Positions 8,892 to 17,167 are shown, counted from the first letter of the stretch. The stretch: 54,274 bases of DNA from an uncultured Ruminococcus sp. (GCA_910577575.1 CAJTOG010000008.1:1-54274); one strand, 5' to 3'. Notes: generated by a model from the letters alone, not told the origin. Made by a program: numbers and translations.

Positions 8892-9821
8892 TTACTGTTG
8901 ATGTGCCGCCTTGTATTCCGCTGTTCTTTCAATTGTCGAAAAATCCTCTGCTGATTCACCGTCACGCAGTCTCCTTGCGATTATCAGAAATCTGGAGTTA
9001 TCCTCATCTGCATAACAGGTTGAAAGAGTAAGCAGCTTGTCTCCGTACTTCACATCAATACCCCAGTCATAAAGCTGTTTTTCTTTCACATTACTCATAT
9101 AATAATTAAAATCTTCTTCAGTGTCAAGCTCTTCCATATCCCAATAAATAAAATCAGAATACCAGTTCCCGCCTGTTATGAGGCAGGCACAGATTACATA
9201 GTCATAATCCTTGTAATTTGAACTGAACTCAATAAACGGAGACTGTTCAAAAAAGCTTTCGTCCTGTCTGTAACGTCTTAAAGAACCGAACATCGTATTA
9301 TTTGCCATGTTGTGACCATATATTATTATGTTTTCAGACTGCTCCGATTCAACACTGCCGAAATTATCACGGTAATCCATATAAAGCGTACCTGCAAATT
9401 TATAGCTTCTGTCCAAATCACGGTGAAGGTAGTAATCATTTGCAGGACACGAAACTCCGCCGTAATATGACATATCAGGAGTAACTTCTCCGGGGTCTTT
9501 GAGTACAGGATAATCAACATTTGTATTCTTGATTCTCAACCAGCCTGCAATATCCTTATTCTGTTTCAGAAGCATTTTTGCTTTTTCTGTCATACCCGTT
9601 TCGGATTGTATGTAATCAGAATATACAGGAAGTACAACAGATTCTTCAGGCGGCTCTGTCGGAGTTTCTGTTACAGCCGTTGTAAGTTCAGACTCAATAC
9701 TAACGACAGGAACACTATTGTCAGACATAAAATGTATATATGTAAATCCACCAAGTCCGGCAGCTATAAGAAGTACACCGAAAGCTGATATAATTTTTAC
9801 TGCTTTTCCTTTGTTACTCAT
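8892..9821 (-). CDS. srtB: Class B sortase, membrane-anchored (second of tandem pair)
   Basis: Cysteine transpeptidase outside the membrane that attaches surface proteins to the wall or to each other. In its 309 residues an N-terminal membrane segment (9-31) is followed by a TETPTEPPEE linker and the sortase barrel. His170 (IIYGHNMA), Cys269 in TLSTC (265-269, the class B signature) and Arg277 form the expected triad. The ATG lies 3 bases after the stop of the upstream sortase, with GAGGAAT as ribosome-binding site. No protein with an obvious sorting signal is present in the window, so its substrate is unknown. Confidence 0.92.
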   Translation of the reverse strand: MSNKGKAVKIISAFGVLLIAAGLGGFTYIHFMSDNSVPVVSIESELTTAVTETPTEPPEESVVLPVYSDYIQSETGMTEKAKMLLKQNKDIAGWLRIKNTNVDYPVLKDPGEVTPDMSYYGGVSCPANDYYLHRDLDRSYKFAGTLYMDYRDNFGSVESEQSENIIIYGHNMANNTMFGSLRRYRQDESFFEQSPFIEFSSNYKDYDYVICACLITGGNWYSDFIYWDMEELDTEEDFNYYMSNVKEKQLYDWGIDVKYGDKLLTLSTCYADEDNSRFLIIARRLRDGESAEDFSTIERTAEYKAAHQQ

Positions 9822-9824
9822 TTA

Positions 9825-11192
9825 TCATTCCTCAGTTTTCTTATCTGGATTTTTCTTTGGTCCGTAAGGCACAAACTCTGCATCAGGATTATATCTTTCA
9901 TTTGTCCTTATCTGATAATAATAGCTTGGCCATTTGATATTCGTATTTTCTTTGCTTTCAGTCCCTTCATACAAATCCTCGCCCGGACGTACTTTTCTTG
10001 CAAGCAGAATAAATCTTCCCCTGTCGCCGAGAAGAGTATTGCAAGTTGAAAGGGTTAAAAGCTGGTCACCGTATTCAACATCAATATTGTTTGTGCGGAT
10101 TGTTCTTCTTTTTGCCTCGTTTACAAAATTATAGAAATCTTCTTCATTCTCAAAATCCAACTTATTCCAGCAATCGAATTTTGTTTCGGTATTATCCTCA
10201 GCATCAAGCATGAAAAATGCAAATATTTTGTAAGCGTAATTTTCATAATTCGAACTGAAATAAATTAAGGGATGGCTGTCATAATAATCATAATTTCTGT
10301 AATAGTATTTCAGGGCACCAAACATACTTTCATCAGCCATATTATGGCCATAGACTACAAGATTATCAGAATTTTTAACAGCAAGATGATGATTTTCAAC
10401 CCTGTCAAAATTATTTCTGTAATCAAGGAATAAAGCCCCTGCACGTGATTCGTTTCCCTTGGCGTTTATGTTAAGATATTTGCTGTTATCAGCCGCCTGC
10501 ATAACAGGAAGCTTTACAATCGGTTCACCGTCAACAGTAGGGATTGTCATAAACCCGATAATTTCAGGGTTAATATCAAGCAGTTTCTGAGCTGATACAA
10601 GTTTTTCATAGTATTTTTCAGGAATATTTTCCTCAACTTCATCAGTATCCGGAATATAATCTGGATTATAAATATCATAGATTTCCTCAATTTCCTTATT
10701 TTGCATATTGTTACGCCAAAGGTCGAGATAATAATCCCCTACCATATATCCGCATACAATGACAGCAGCAATTGAAACCATAAAAACTATTTTTCTTGCA
10801 CTTTCCAGTGCACTGTCACCTTTTTCAGGAAAAAGACCTCTGAGTTTTCGACCAAGTTTCTTTTTTTTCTTCTTTTTCTTTCCGAAAGACTTATTTTCAG
10901 GTCTTCTGATAGCGACGGGAACCGACTCTTCATATGGCGGAATTTCTACGTCAGGAATCCCAACTTCTCTTGCATGAGATACAGGCTTCCGCTCATTATC
11001 AGTCTTTCTAGCAATATGCACCTGATTCAATGGTTTTATATCTCCTTCTGACTGTGATATTCCTGTATTTTCAATCAATTCTCTGTTCCGTACAGCATTT
11101 TTTATTGCCTTTATTCTTTCGGCTCTTGCTAAAGATTCTGCCAAACTGTCAGCGTCCATGCTCTCATTTATTCCATTGTTATTTTCATTCAA
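9825..11192 (-). CDS. srtB: Class B sortase with long cytoplasmic N-terminus (first of tandem pair)
   Basis: This 455-residue sortase has an N-terminal cytoplasmic region of about 130 residues. That region is polar and includes eight consecutive lysines (105-112) before a membrane segment (135-153). The extracellular catalytic domain has His283 (VVYGHNMAD), TLSTC with Cys384 (380-384) and Arg393. The tail after 405 is charged. Class B sortases usually have only a few residues inside the cell, so the extension is odd; it could bind acidic lipids or a cytoplasmic partner. A strong promoter lies about 65 bases upstream of the start. The pair is diverged, so this is not a recent duplication. Confidence 0.92.
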   Translation of the reverse strand: MNENNNGINESMDADSLAESLARAERIKAIKNAVRNRELIENTGISQSEGDIKPLNQVHIARKTDNERKPVSHAREVGIPDVEIPPYEESVPVAIRRPENKSFGKKKKKKKKLGRKLRGLFPEKGDSALESARKIVFMVSIAAVIVCGYMVGDYYLDLWRNNMQNKEIEEIYDIYNPDYIPDTDEVEENIPEKYYEKLVSAQKLLDINPEIIGFMTIPTVDGEPIVKLPVMQAADNSKYLNINAKGNESRAGALFLDYRNNFDRVENHHLAVKNSDNLVVYGHNMADESMFGALKYYYRNYDYYDSHPLIYFSSNYENYAYKIFAFFMLDAEDNTETKFDCWNKLDFENEEDFYNFVNEAKRRTIRTNNIDVEYGDQLLTLSTCNTLLGDRGRFILLARKVRPGEDLYEGTESKENTNIKWPSYYYQIRTNERYNPDAEFVPYGPKKNPDKKTEE

Positions 11193-11255
11193 TTAACTGC
11201 CCTCTCTTTCGTCTTGCTATGTTTGCATCATAATTTTTCATATTTTCATATTATA

Positions 11256-11284
11256 ATTTTACACCATCTTAATTATATTGTCAA
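11256..11284 (-). promoter_or_regulatory. Sigma-A promoter of the sortase operon
   Basis: Minus strand: -35 TTGACA (11279-11284), 17-base spacer, -10 TAAAAT (11256-11261). It drives the two sortases and the SpoIID-like gene, which have gaps of 3 and 33 bases and one terminator at 7363. Confidence 0.8.
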
Positions 11285-11406
11285 GCCGGCAAAATAAATT
11301 TTCACAGGATTATCTCTTAATTTGTAGAAATCGTTCACTTTGTCGGTGTTCTGCACAAATAAAATAAGCAAAATTTGTCCACATACAGAAATTACCATAG
11401 AAATTA

Positions 11407-12585
11407 TTATCTCTGATACTCAAATACTTTCATTTGTGTACCTTCAACAGCTTTCTGAATAAGCGGTTCAAAATCAAAGCTGTTCTGTGCCTTTTCAATA
11501 TCAGCAAGTTTAGGCTTAACCTTGGGATGACGTGGAGTAAATACGGTACAGCAATCCTCATACGGTTCGATTGATGTTTCAAAAGTATCTATTTTACGTG
11601 CAGTTTCAATAATTTCAGTCTTATCCATTCCAACACACGGGCGGAATACAGGTATACGGCAGACTGCATCAGTACAGGCCATCGCTGCCATAGTCTGACT
11701 TGCAACCTGTCCGACACTTTCGCCTGTAATCAACGCAAGACAGTTATCCTTTTCTGATATTCTCTGAGCAATTTCCATCATAAGACGACGCATTATAATA
11801 GTAAAATATTCCTCCGGACAGTTATCTTTTATAGCTTCCTGAATTTCAGTGAACGGCACACAGAAAAATGCTATGCTTCCGCAATAATCAGTAAGTTTCT
11901 GACAAAGTGTTTCCACTTTGAGCAATGCCCTGTCGGAAGTATACGGAGGACTTACATAATGGATTGCAGCAATATGTACTCCTCTTTTCGCCATCATATA
12001 ACCGGCAACAGGGCTGTCAATACCTCCGGAAAGAAGCAGCATTGCCTTTCCGCTGCTTCCTACAGGAAGTCCGCCTGCTCCCTTGATATTTTCAGCATGA
12101 ACGTATGCATTTGTATCACGCACCTCAACTGTTACTGTAACTTCCGGATTTTTTACATCAACTGTAAGATTCGGAAACTTTTCAAGAAGAATACCGCCAA
12201 GCTCCGCACATATTTCAGGTGATTTCATCGGAAATGCCTTGTCCGAACGCTTGGCATTTACCTTGAAAGTTTTTGCACAGCTCAGTATATCATAAAGATA
12301 TTCAATTGATTTGATTTTTATATCCTCAAAATCCTTTTCGCACACACATGCACGGCAAAGTGCGGCTATACCGAAAATTTTTCCTACACGTTCAGTAACT
12401 TCACCTAAATCAATATCTTCATCAAGCGGAGTTATATATGTGGTTGACTGTGCAGAAGAAAGCTGAAAATGCCCAATACTTTTAAGTCTGCGTTTTATGT
12501 TTTTGGTAAGCATATCCTCAAAAGTACGCTTGTTAAGTCCTTTCAGAACCATTTCACCATATTTTACAAGTATAATTTCTTTCAT
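11407..12585 (-). CDS. thiI: tRNA 4-thiouridine synthetase (ThiI)
   Basis: ThiI adenylates U8 of tRNA and inserts sulfur; in some bacteria it also feeds thiamine thiazole synthesis. The 392 residues include an N-terminal ferredoxin-like region, a THUMP tRNA-binding domain (about 60-165), and a PP-loop AANH domain with SGGIDSP (186-192) and the Cys pair in EDCCTVFTP. The C-terminal rhodanese domain of the E. coli enzyme is absent, as usual in Firmicutes, so sulfur should come directly from the neighbouring cysteine desulfurase. AAGGAG precedes the ATG, 26 bases after nifS. Confidence 0.95.
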   Translation of the reverse strand: MKEIILVKYGEMVLKGLNKRTFEDMLTKNIKRRLKSIGHFQLSSAQSTTYITPLDEDIDLGEVTERVGKIFGIAALCRACVCEKDFEDIKIKSIEYLYDILSCAKTFKVNAKRSDKAFPMKSPEICAELGGILLEKFPNLTVDVKNPEVTVTVEVRDTNAYVHAENIKGAGGLPVGSSGKAMLLLSGGIDSPVAGYMMAKRGVHIAAIHYVSPPYTSDRALLKVETLCQKLTDYCGSIAFFCVPFTEIQEAIKDNCPEEYFTIIMRRLMMEIAQRISEKDNCLALITGESVGQVASQTMAAMACTDAVCRIPVFRPCVGMDKTEIIETARKIDTFETSIEPYEDCCTVFTPRHPKVKPKLADIEKAQNSFDFEPLIQKAVEGTQMKVFEYQR

Positions 12586-12611
12586 TTTTATTTCTCCTTA
12601 TTATTAAAAAT

Positions 12612-13739
12612 TTATCCTCTGATACTTTCTGTTCCCTCACGGAGTGCAGAAATAAATTCGTCAAGTTCCGTTTCTGTAGTTTCAGCAGTCATACTTATTC
12701 TTAATGCACTGTCAGCATTTTTGCCCGATATGCCAAACTGTTCCAGAACCCCGCTTTTCTGTCCCTTTGAACATGCTGAACCGCTGCTTACATAAATATT
12801 TTTACTTTCCAAAAAATGAAGCATTATTTCCGAACGCTTTCCCACTGAAATATTTATTATATACGGTGAGCCGTCATCGGGTGAATTTACTGTTACTCCG
12901 TCAATTCCTGAAATATGACTGATTAAATATTCTTTCAGCTCTGTAACCCTGCTGAATCTTTCACTGATATCTGTCATAAATTTTTCAGCTGCCGCACCGA
13001 ACGCACAGATAAGCGGTACACTTTCTGTACCCGAGCGGATTCCCTTTTCCTGCTTTCCGCCTGTAATCAACGGCAGCACACGTATTCCTTTTTTTATGTA
13101 CAATGCTCCTGCACCTTTTATTCCATGGATTTTATGTCCGCTAAGTGAAATCAAATCGGCATTCAAAGCATTCGCCTTAACCGGCATTTTCATATAAGCC
13201 TGAACGCAGTCGCTGTGAGTAACAATCTCCGGAAATTTACGTTTTACTGCTGAAAATGTTTCTTTAACCGGCAGAATATAACCTGTTTCGTTATTGACAT
13301 ACATCATAGTAAGCATAACAGTATTTTCATCGCACGAATCAATAAAATCAGAAACATAAAATCTGCCGTCGCTCCTCGGAGGTATGCGGACGATTTCAAA
13401 TCCTGACTTTTCAAGTGCGGACAGGGTTTCATCCACTGATGCGTGTTCTACTGATGAAGCCACTATTTTACGGCGTTTTCTGCCGTATGCCGTGCAGATT
13501 CCACGAAGTGCAAGATTATTGCTTTCCGTTGCCCCCGAAGTAAAAACAATACTACTGCTGTCTACTCCCAGTGAACCTGAAATTATTTTCCTTGCATTAT
13601 CAACCACAAGCTGAGCATTAAGGCCCACACGATGCAAAGACGAGGGATTTCCGAAATTTTCAGTCATTGCAGAAACTGCTGCACTTACTGCTTCCGAACA
13701 TGGTTTTGTTGTCGCTGCATTATCCAGATATATGAACAT
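12612..13739 (-). CDS. Cysteine desulfurase, NifS/IscS family
   Basis: PLP enzyme that takes sulfur from cysteine and carries it as a persulfide. It has 375 residues with DNAATT at 6-11, the PLP-binding Lys203 in SGHKIHG, and the persulfide Cys323 in SSGSACSKG. It lies directly upstream of rhodanese-less thiI. This matches the nifZ-thiI pair of Bacillus, where a dedicated desulfurase supplies ThiI, so that role is likely here. There is only a weak Shine-Dalgarno before the ATG. Confidence 0.92.
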   Translation of the reverse strand: MFIYLDNAATTKPCSEAVSAAVSAMTENFGNPSSLHRVGLNAQLVVDNARKIISGSLGVDSSSIVFTSGATESNNLALRGICTAYGRKRRKIVASSVEHASVDETLSALEKSGFEIVRIPPRSDGRFYVSDFIDSCDENTVMLTMMYVNNETGYILPVKETFSAVKRKFPEIVTHSDCVQAYMKMPVKANALNADLISLSGHKIHGIKGAGALYIKKGIRVLPLITGGKQEKGIRSGTESVPLICAFGAAAEKFMTDISERFSRVTELKEYLISHISGIDGVTVNSPDDGSPYIINISVGKRSEIMLHFLESKNIYVSSGSACSKGQKSGVLEQFGISGKNADSALRISMTAETTETELDEFISALREGTESIRG

Positions 13740-13771
13740 ATAATCACGCTTTCTTATGTAATAATATTTTT

Positions 13772-14404
13772 TTATCTTCCAAAAAATAATGATTCATTCC
13801 AGAAAATGTATCCTGAATGAAGTCCATTGATTTCTTCTGTTTTAAATGGTTTATCAATAACACTGTTTTCCTCTGTAATTGCAAAAGGAAAACAGTTGGG
13901 AAAAGTTCCGGATTTTAGCTCTGAAAGACTAATAATAGCATCATTTTCTTCAAGTCCTGTCTGTATAGCTCTAACATATTGAAATTCCCATATTTTTTCA
14001 GCAATTTTTATAATTCTTAAAATTTTTTCTTTATCAAAATTAGATGAAACAACTTGGGTTTTCAGTTCACTTTCAGGAATAATTATTTCATAAGTAAATT
14101 CTTCATTATCAGGATAATTATTCAGCCAGAATCCTCTTGTTTCAGAGAAATTATCCAAACTGTAATAAATCTGTCTGTAATCATTTGAACAGTCCTCATC
14201 AAAGCCAAGTTCAAAATTTTCCTCAAGTTTCCTCTGATTAATAAAAATTATTTCTTCAAATGAATATTCCTTTTCACTTTCATTTGAAAATCCCGATAAA
14301 AACTTAAATCCGCACTTTTTCAGATGGCTGTAAAAATCATGAACAAAAGTTTTATAAATATTCTTACGCTGAAACTGAATGGAAATATTAAAATACGCCG
14401 GCAC
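13772..14404 (-). CDS. Protein of unknown function, 210 residues
   Basis: I do not recognise this protein. It is soluble-looking, acidic and rich in Asn, Phe, Tyr and Ile, with no membrane segment or catalytic motif I can name. Its DNA is more AT-rich than the neighbouring sulfur genes, which hints at a later arrival. The start chosen is GTG at 14404 with AGAGGTGA five bases upstream; a more upstream ATG (14458) lies before the predicted -10 and is unlikely. It ends 32 bases before nifS and may be co-transcribed with it. Confidence 0.6.
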   Translation of the reverse strand: MPAYFNISIQFQRKNIYKTFVHDFYSHLKKCGFKFLSGFSNESEKEYSFEEIIFINQRKLEENFELGFDEDCSNDYRQIYYSLDNFSETRGFWLNNYPDNEEFTYEIIIPESELKTQVVSSNFDKEKILRIIKIAEKIWEFQYVRAIQTGLEENDAIISLSELKSGTFPNCFPFAITEENSVIDKPFKTEEINGLHSGYIFWNESLFFGR

Positions 14405-14441
14405 AATATTCACCTCTTTTAAAATTTCTCCGTAAAAGTTT

Positions 14442-14450
14442 ATTATAACA
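14442..14450 (-). promoter_or_regulatory. Extended -10 promoter of the 210-residue gene
   Basis: Minus strand TG-T-TATAAT with TATAAT at 14442-14447; no clear -35. It would start transcription about 30 bases before the GTG at 14404 and may serve nifS-thiI too. Confidence 0.5.
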
Positions 14451-14595
14451 TATTTCAATGTAAAATGCTATAGGCAGAATATATTTTTAAGTTTTTTAAT
14501 TTATTAAAGAATTGTGTGATTATGATATTCTGTACTGAAAAAAATGACAATATGGCAAAATACTGCAAAACTTTTGAAAAAATTTCAAAAAGCTC

Positions 14596-14624
14596 TTGAC
14601 AAGCCCTGTTTTATGTGATATAAT
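14596..14624 (+). promoter_or_regulatory. Perfect-consensus promoter of the rpmG-secE-nusG-rplKA operon
   Basis: TTGACA at 14596-14601, 17-base spacer, TATAAT at 14619-14624: all twelve consensus bases at optimal spacing. It is one of the strongest-looking promoters in the window. Confidence 0.9.
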
Positions 14625-14680
14625 GATTTTACCTCTTTGGGCGTTCTTTTTTGTACGCTATTGAGGGAGGCAAACAACCT

Positions 14681-14703
14681 ATCTCTGTTTTTTTGACAGA
14701 GAA
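14681..14703 (+). promoter_or_regulatory. Leader hairpin before rpmG
   Basis: TCTCTGT pairs with ACAGAGA across a loop of seven bases (TTTTTTG), in the roughly 100-base leader between the promoter and rpmG. It ends about 14 bases before AGGAGG. Whether it regulates is not visible. Confidence 0.35.
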
Positions 14704-14728
14704 AGTAATTTTTTCAGGAGGTGCCGAT

Positions 14729-14878
14729 ATGAGAGTTAAAATTACATTAGCATGCACTGAGTGCAAGCAGCGTAATTACGTTTCCAAGAAGAATAAGAAG
14801 AACGACCCTGACAGAATCGAAATGATGAAACACTGTAAATTCTGCCGCAAGCACACTCTTCACAAGGAAACAAAGTAA
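14729..14878 (+). CDS. rpmG: 50S ribosomal protein L33, zinc-type
   Basis: Small large-subunit protein of 49 residues. It has two CxxC pairs (CTEC and CKFC), the zinc-binding form that low-zinc paralogues lack. Start at 14729 after AGGAGG. It begins the rpmG-secE-nusG order standard in Firmicutes. Confidence 0.96.
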   Translation: MRVKITLACTECKQRNYVSKKNKKNDPDRIEMMKHCKFCRKHTLHKETK

Positions 14879-14895
14879 ACGGAAGGAGTATTTTT

Positions 14896-15180
14896 ATGGC
14901 TAAAAAAGACAAGGAAAATACTGCTGCCGAAATATCCGAAAAGCTCGACAAAAAGGCTAAAAAGGATAAGAATAAATCCGAGAAGAAAGAACCTAACAAA
15001 ATTTCTAAATGGTTCAAGGATTTAAAAATCGAATTCAAAAAGGTAGTCTGGCCAAAAAAGAAAACCGTTATAGATAATACTGCTATCGTTCTTGCTGTTG
15101 TTGTCTGTTCAGCCGTTTTCGTTGGTCTGCTCGATACAGGGTTTCTTGCCCTTATGAGATTCATCTACCAGCAAGGCTAA
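14896..15180 (+). CDS. secE: Preprotein translocase subunit SecE
   Basis: Essential partner of SecY in the membrane export channel. The 94 residues have a highly charged Lys/Glu/Asp N-terminal half, the amphipathic stretch ending in VVWPKKK that precedes the conserved membrane helix (about 63-85), and a short external tail. The Lys-rich N-terminus is longer than in Bacillus (about 60 residues in total there). It lies between rpmG and nusG with AGGAG. Confidence 0.95.
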   Translation: MAKKDKENTAAEISEKLDKKAKKDKNKSEKKEPNKISKWFKDLKIEFKKVVWPKKKTVIDNTAIVLAVVVCSAVFVGLLDTGFLALMRFIYQQG

Positions 15181-15211
15181 TTAAATTATGGAAATCTGAG
15201 GAGGATTTGTT

Positions 15212-15742
15212 ATGGCAGAAGCAGCTAAGTGGTATGTTATCCACACATATTCAGGCTACGAAAATAAGGTTGCTCAGAATATTGAAAAGGTTGTTGAAAA
15301 CCGTAAGCTTCACGAGCTCATCCAAGAGGTCAGAGTTCCTACCGAAAGGGTAAAAGAACATACCGCTGATGGTAAAGAAAAGGAATATGAACGTAAAACC
15401 TTTCCCGGTTATGTTCTCATTAAAATGGTTGTAACTGACGATACATGGTATATTGTAAGAAATACCCGAGGCTGTACAGGCTTTGTAGGTCCGGCTTCTG
15501 CTCCTACTCCTCTAAGTGAGGAAGAAGTAAAGAAAACCTTCGGCATTGATGTTTCAGTTGTTGAAATCCATTTCAAAGAGGGCGACAGAGTTCAGATTTC
15601 CGGTACTGCTATGGACGGACTCATCGGCATCGTTCAGAGCATCAATTTAGACGAGCAGAAAGTTGATCTTCTTGTATCAATGTTCGGTCGTGAAACGCCC
15701 ACAACATTGTCCATAAATCAGGTCATTGCAGTGGACGATTAA
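15212..15742 (+). CDS. nusG: Transcription termination/antitermination factor NusG
   Basis: NusG binds the RNA polymerase clamp and affects elongation and pausing. Its 176 residues comprise an N-terminal NGN domain beginning with KWYVIHTYSGYE and containing FPGYVLIKM, a flexible linker, and a C-terminal KOW domain (EGDRVQISGTAMDGLIG). The length is usual. It has a GAGGAG Shine-Dalgarno and lies upstream of rplK as in most bacteria. Confidence 0.97.
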   Translation: MAEAAKWYVIHTYSGYENKVAQNIEKVVENRKLHELIQEVRVPTERVKEHTADGKEKEYERKTFPGYVLIKMVVTDDTWYIVRNTRGCTGFVGPASAPTPLSEEEVKKTFGIDVSVVEIHFKEGDRVQISGTAMDGLIGIVQSINLDEQKVDLLVSMFGRETPTTLSINQVIAVDD

Positions 15743-15755
15743 TTAAGGTCAAAAA

Positions 15756-15817
15756 GAAGTCAGGTGACTTCAGTGGGAGAGGTAAAATAATTCTTGCCTC
15801 GCCATTTACCACATTTA
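15756..15817 (+). promoter_or_regulatory. L1-binding-site mimic in the rplK leader
   Basis: A hairpin GAAGTC/GACTTC (15756-15771) is followed by GTGGGAG (15773-15779), an inner GAGG/CCTC pair, and TACCACATTTA (15807-15817). This pairing of GTGGGAG with TACCAC copies the L1-binding helix 76-77 region of 23S rRNA (GUGGGAGG with AUACCAC). L1 is known to repress L11-L1 synthesis through such mimics. It lies just before the rplK Shine-Dalgarno. Confidence 0.7.
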
Positions 15818-15833
15818 TGGAGGTGCGAATTAC

Positions 15834-16259
15834 ATGGCACAGAAAGTAGTTGGCTATATTAAGCTTCAAATCGCAGCAGGAAAGGCTACTCCTGCACCGC
15901 CTGTTGGTCCGGCTCTCGGTCAGCACGGCGTAAATATCATGGCATTCACAAAGGAATTCAACGAAAGAACAAAGAACGACATCGGCATGATTATCCCTGT
16001 TGTTATCACTGTTTATGCAGACCGTTCATTCTCTTTCATCACAAAAACTCCGCCCGCAGCTGTTCTTATCAAGAAAGCTTGCAATATCAACAGCGGTTCA
16101 GGCGTTCCGAACAAAACTAAGGTTGCCAACATAACCAAGGAACAGATTCAGAAAATCGCTGAACAGAAAATGCCGGACCTCAACGCAGGTTCTCTTGAAA
16201 CTGCTATGAGCATGATTGCCGGTACTGCTCGTTCAATGGGCGTTGTAGTTGTTGACTGA
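15834..16259 (+). CDS. rplK: 50S ribosomal protein L11
   Basis: L11 forms the stalk-base GTPase centre with 23S rRNA. Its 141 residues begin with the conserved AQKVVGYIKLQI, followed by the proline-rich PAPPVGPALGQHGVNIM and the C-terminal rRNA-binding domain ending in ARSMGVVVV. Length and motifs are typical. GGAGGTG precedes the ATG. Confidence 0.98.
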   Translation: MAQKVVGYIKLQIAAGKATPAPPVGPALGQHGVNIMAFTKEFNERTKNDIGMIIPVVITVYADRSFSFITKTPPAAVLIKKACNINSGSGVPNKTKVANITKEQIQKIAEQKMPDLNAGSLETAMSMIAGTARSMGVVVVD

Positions 16260-16282
16260 TTAAAATTAACTTGAATGATGAT

Positions 16283-16365
16283 ACGGGCAATTCCCCGTTC
16301 AGAGTTCTATTGGTGGGAGGAAAATTCCGCTAATCGGGTAAGGATAATCCCGATACTACCACTTA
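16283..16365 (+). promoter_or_regulatory. Second L1-binding-site mimic, between rplK and rplA
   Basis: A hairpin ACGGG/CCCGT (16283-16298) precedes GGTGGGAGG (16312-16320), an inner stem ATCGGG/CCCGAT (16333-16354), and ACTACCACTTAAA (16355-16367). GTGGGAGG...TACCAC again mimics the L1 site of 23S rRNA. The rplA Shine-Dalgarno lies about 6 bases after it, so L1 binding could block its own translation directly. Confidence 0.75.
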
Positions 16366-16381
16366 AATAGGAGGAAATATA

Positions 16382-17077
16382 ATGAAACACGGCAAGAAAT
16401 ATGTTGACAGTGCAAAGGCTGTTGATTATACAAAGCTTTATGAGTCTGTTGAGGCTCTTGATTTAGTTTGCCAGAATGCAAAGGCAAAGTTCGATGAAAC
16501 AATTGAAGCTCATATCCGTCTCGGCGTTGACTCACGTCACGCTGACCAGCAGGTAAGAGGTGCTGTTGTTCTCCCTAACGGAACAGGTAAGAAAGTTAAG
16601 GTTCTTGTTTTCTGTAAGGAAGATAAATATGAAGCTGCCCAGGCTGCCGGTGCTGAATATGTTGGCGGTATGGATTACGTTGAAAAAATTCAGAAAGAAA
16701 ACTGGATGGATTTCGATGTTGTCATTGCTTCCCCTGATATGATGGGTCTTGTTGGTCGTCTTGGTAAGATTCTCGGACCTCGTGGTCTTATGCCAAACCC
16801 AAAGGCAGGTACTGTAACTCCTGACGTTGCTAAGGCTGTAACAGAAGCTAAGGCAGGTAAGATTGAATACCGTCTTGACAAGACAAATATTATTCACTGC
16901 CCGATTGGCAAAGCTTCATTCGGTTCTGCAAAACTTGAAGAAAATTTTGCTGTTCTCATGGAAGCCATTGTCAAGGCTAAGCCTGCTGCTGCTAAAGGTA
17001 CTTACCTCAAGAGCTGTACAGTTACTTCAACAATGGGTCCCGGAGTTCCGGTTGCTACAAATAAATACGGTGCTTAA
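16382..17077 (+). CDS. rplA: 50S ribosomal protein L1
   Basis: L1 forms the mobile L1 stalk at the E site and acts as a translational repressor of its own operon. The 231 residues include the DSRHADQQVRGAVVLPNGTG region, the GKILGPRGLMPNPKAGTV signature and the closing TSTMGPGVPV. AGGAGG precedes the ATG. It is the last gene before a strong terminator. Confidence 0.98.
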   Translation: MKHGKKYVDSAKAVDYTKLYESVEALDLVCQNAKAKFDETIEAHIRLGVDSRHADQQVRGAVVLPNGTGKKVKVLVFCKEDKYEAAQAAGAEYVGGMDYVEKIQKENWMDFDVVIASPDMMGLVGRLGKILGPRGLMPNPKAGTVTPDVAKAVTEAKAGKIEYRLDKTNIIHCPIGKASFGSAKLEENFAVLMEAIVKAKPAAAKGTYLKSCTVTSTMGPGVPVATNKYGA

Positions 17078-17092
17078 ATGAACCGAAAATAT

Positions 17093-17126
17093 ATCACCCT
17101 CGGATTTTTCCAAGGGTGATTTTTTA
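17093..17126 (+). terminator. Terminator of the rpmG-rplA operon
   Basis: ATCACCCT (17093-17100) pairs with AGGGTGAT (17113-17120), followed by TTTTTT. It lies 16 bases after rplA. Confidence 0.92.
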
Positions 17127-17129
17127 TAT

Positions 17130-17160
17130 AAAAAACACGGCATCTTTTCAGACACCGTGT
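17130..17160 (-). terminator. Terminator of the feo operon
   Basis: On the minus strand ACACGG (17160-17155) pairs with CCGTGT (17140-17135), followed by a T-run. It lies just after the stop of the small Cys-rich gene, back-to-back with the rplA terminator. Confidence 0.8.
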
Positions 17161-17167
17161 AATTTTT

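Noticed and set aside
10861..10868. A8/T8 run in the first sortase as a phase-variation switch
   Set aside because: A run of eight in a Lys stretch is expected by codon use in AT-rich DNA; nothing else suggests switching.
14405..14458. Longer N-terminus for the 210-residue gene
   Set aside because: It would begin upstream of the -10 box; the GTG at 14404 has a proper ribosome-binding site.
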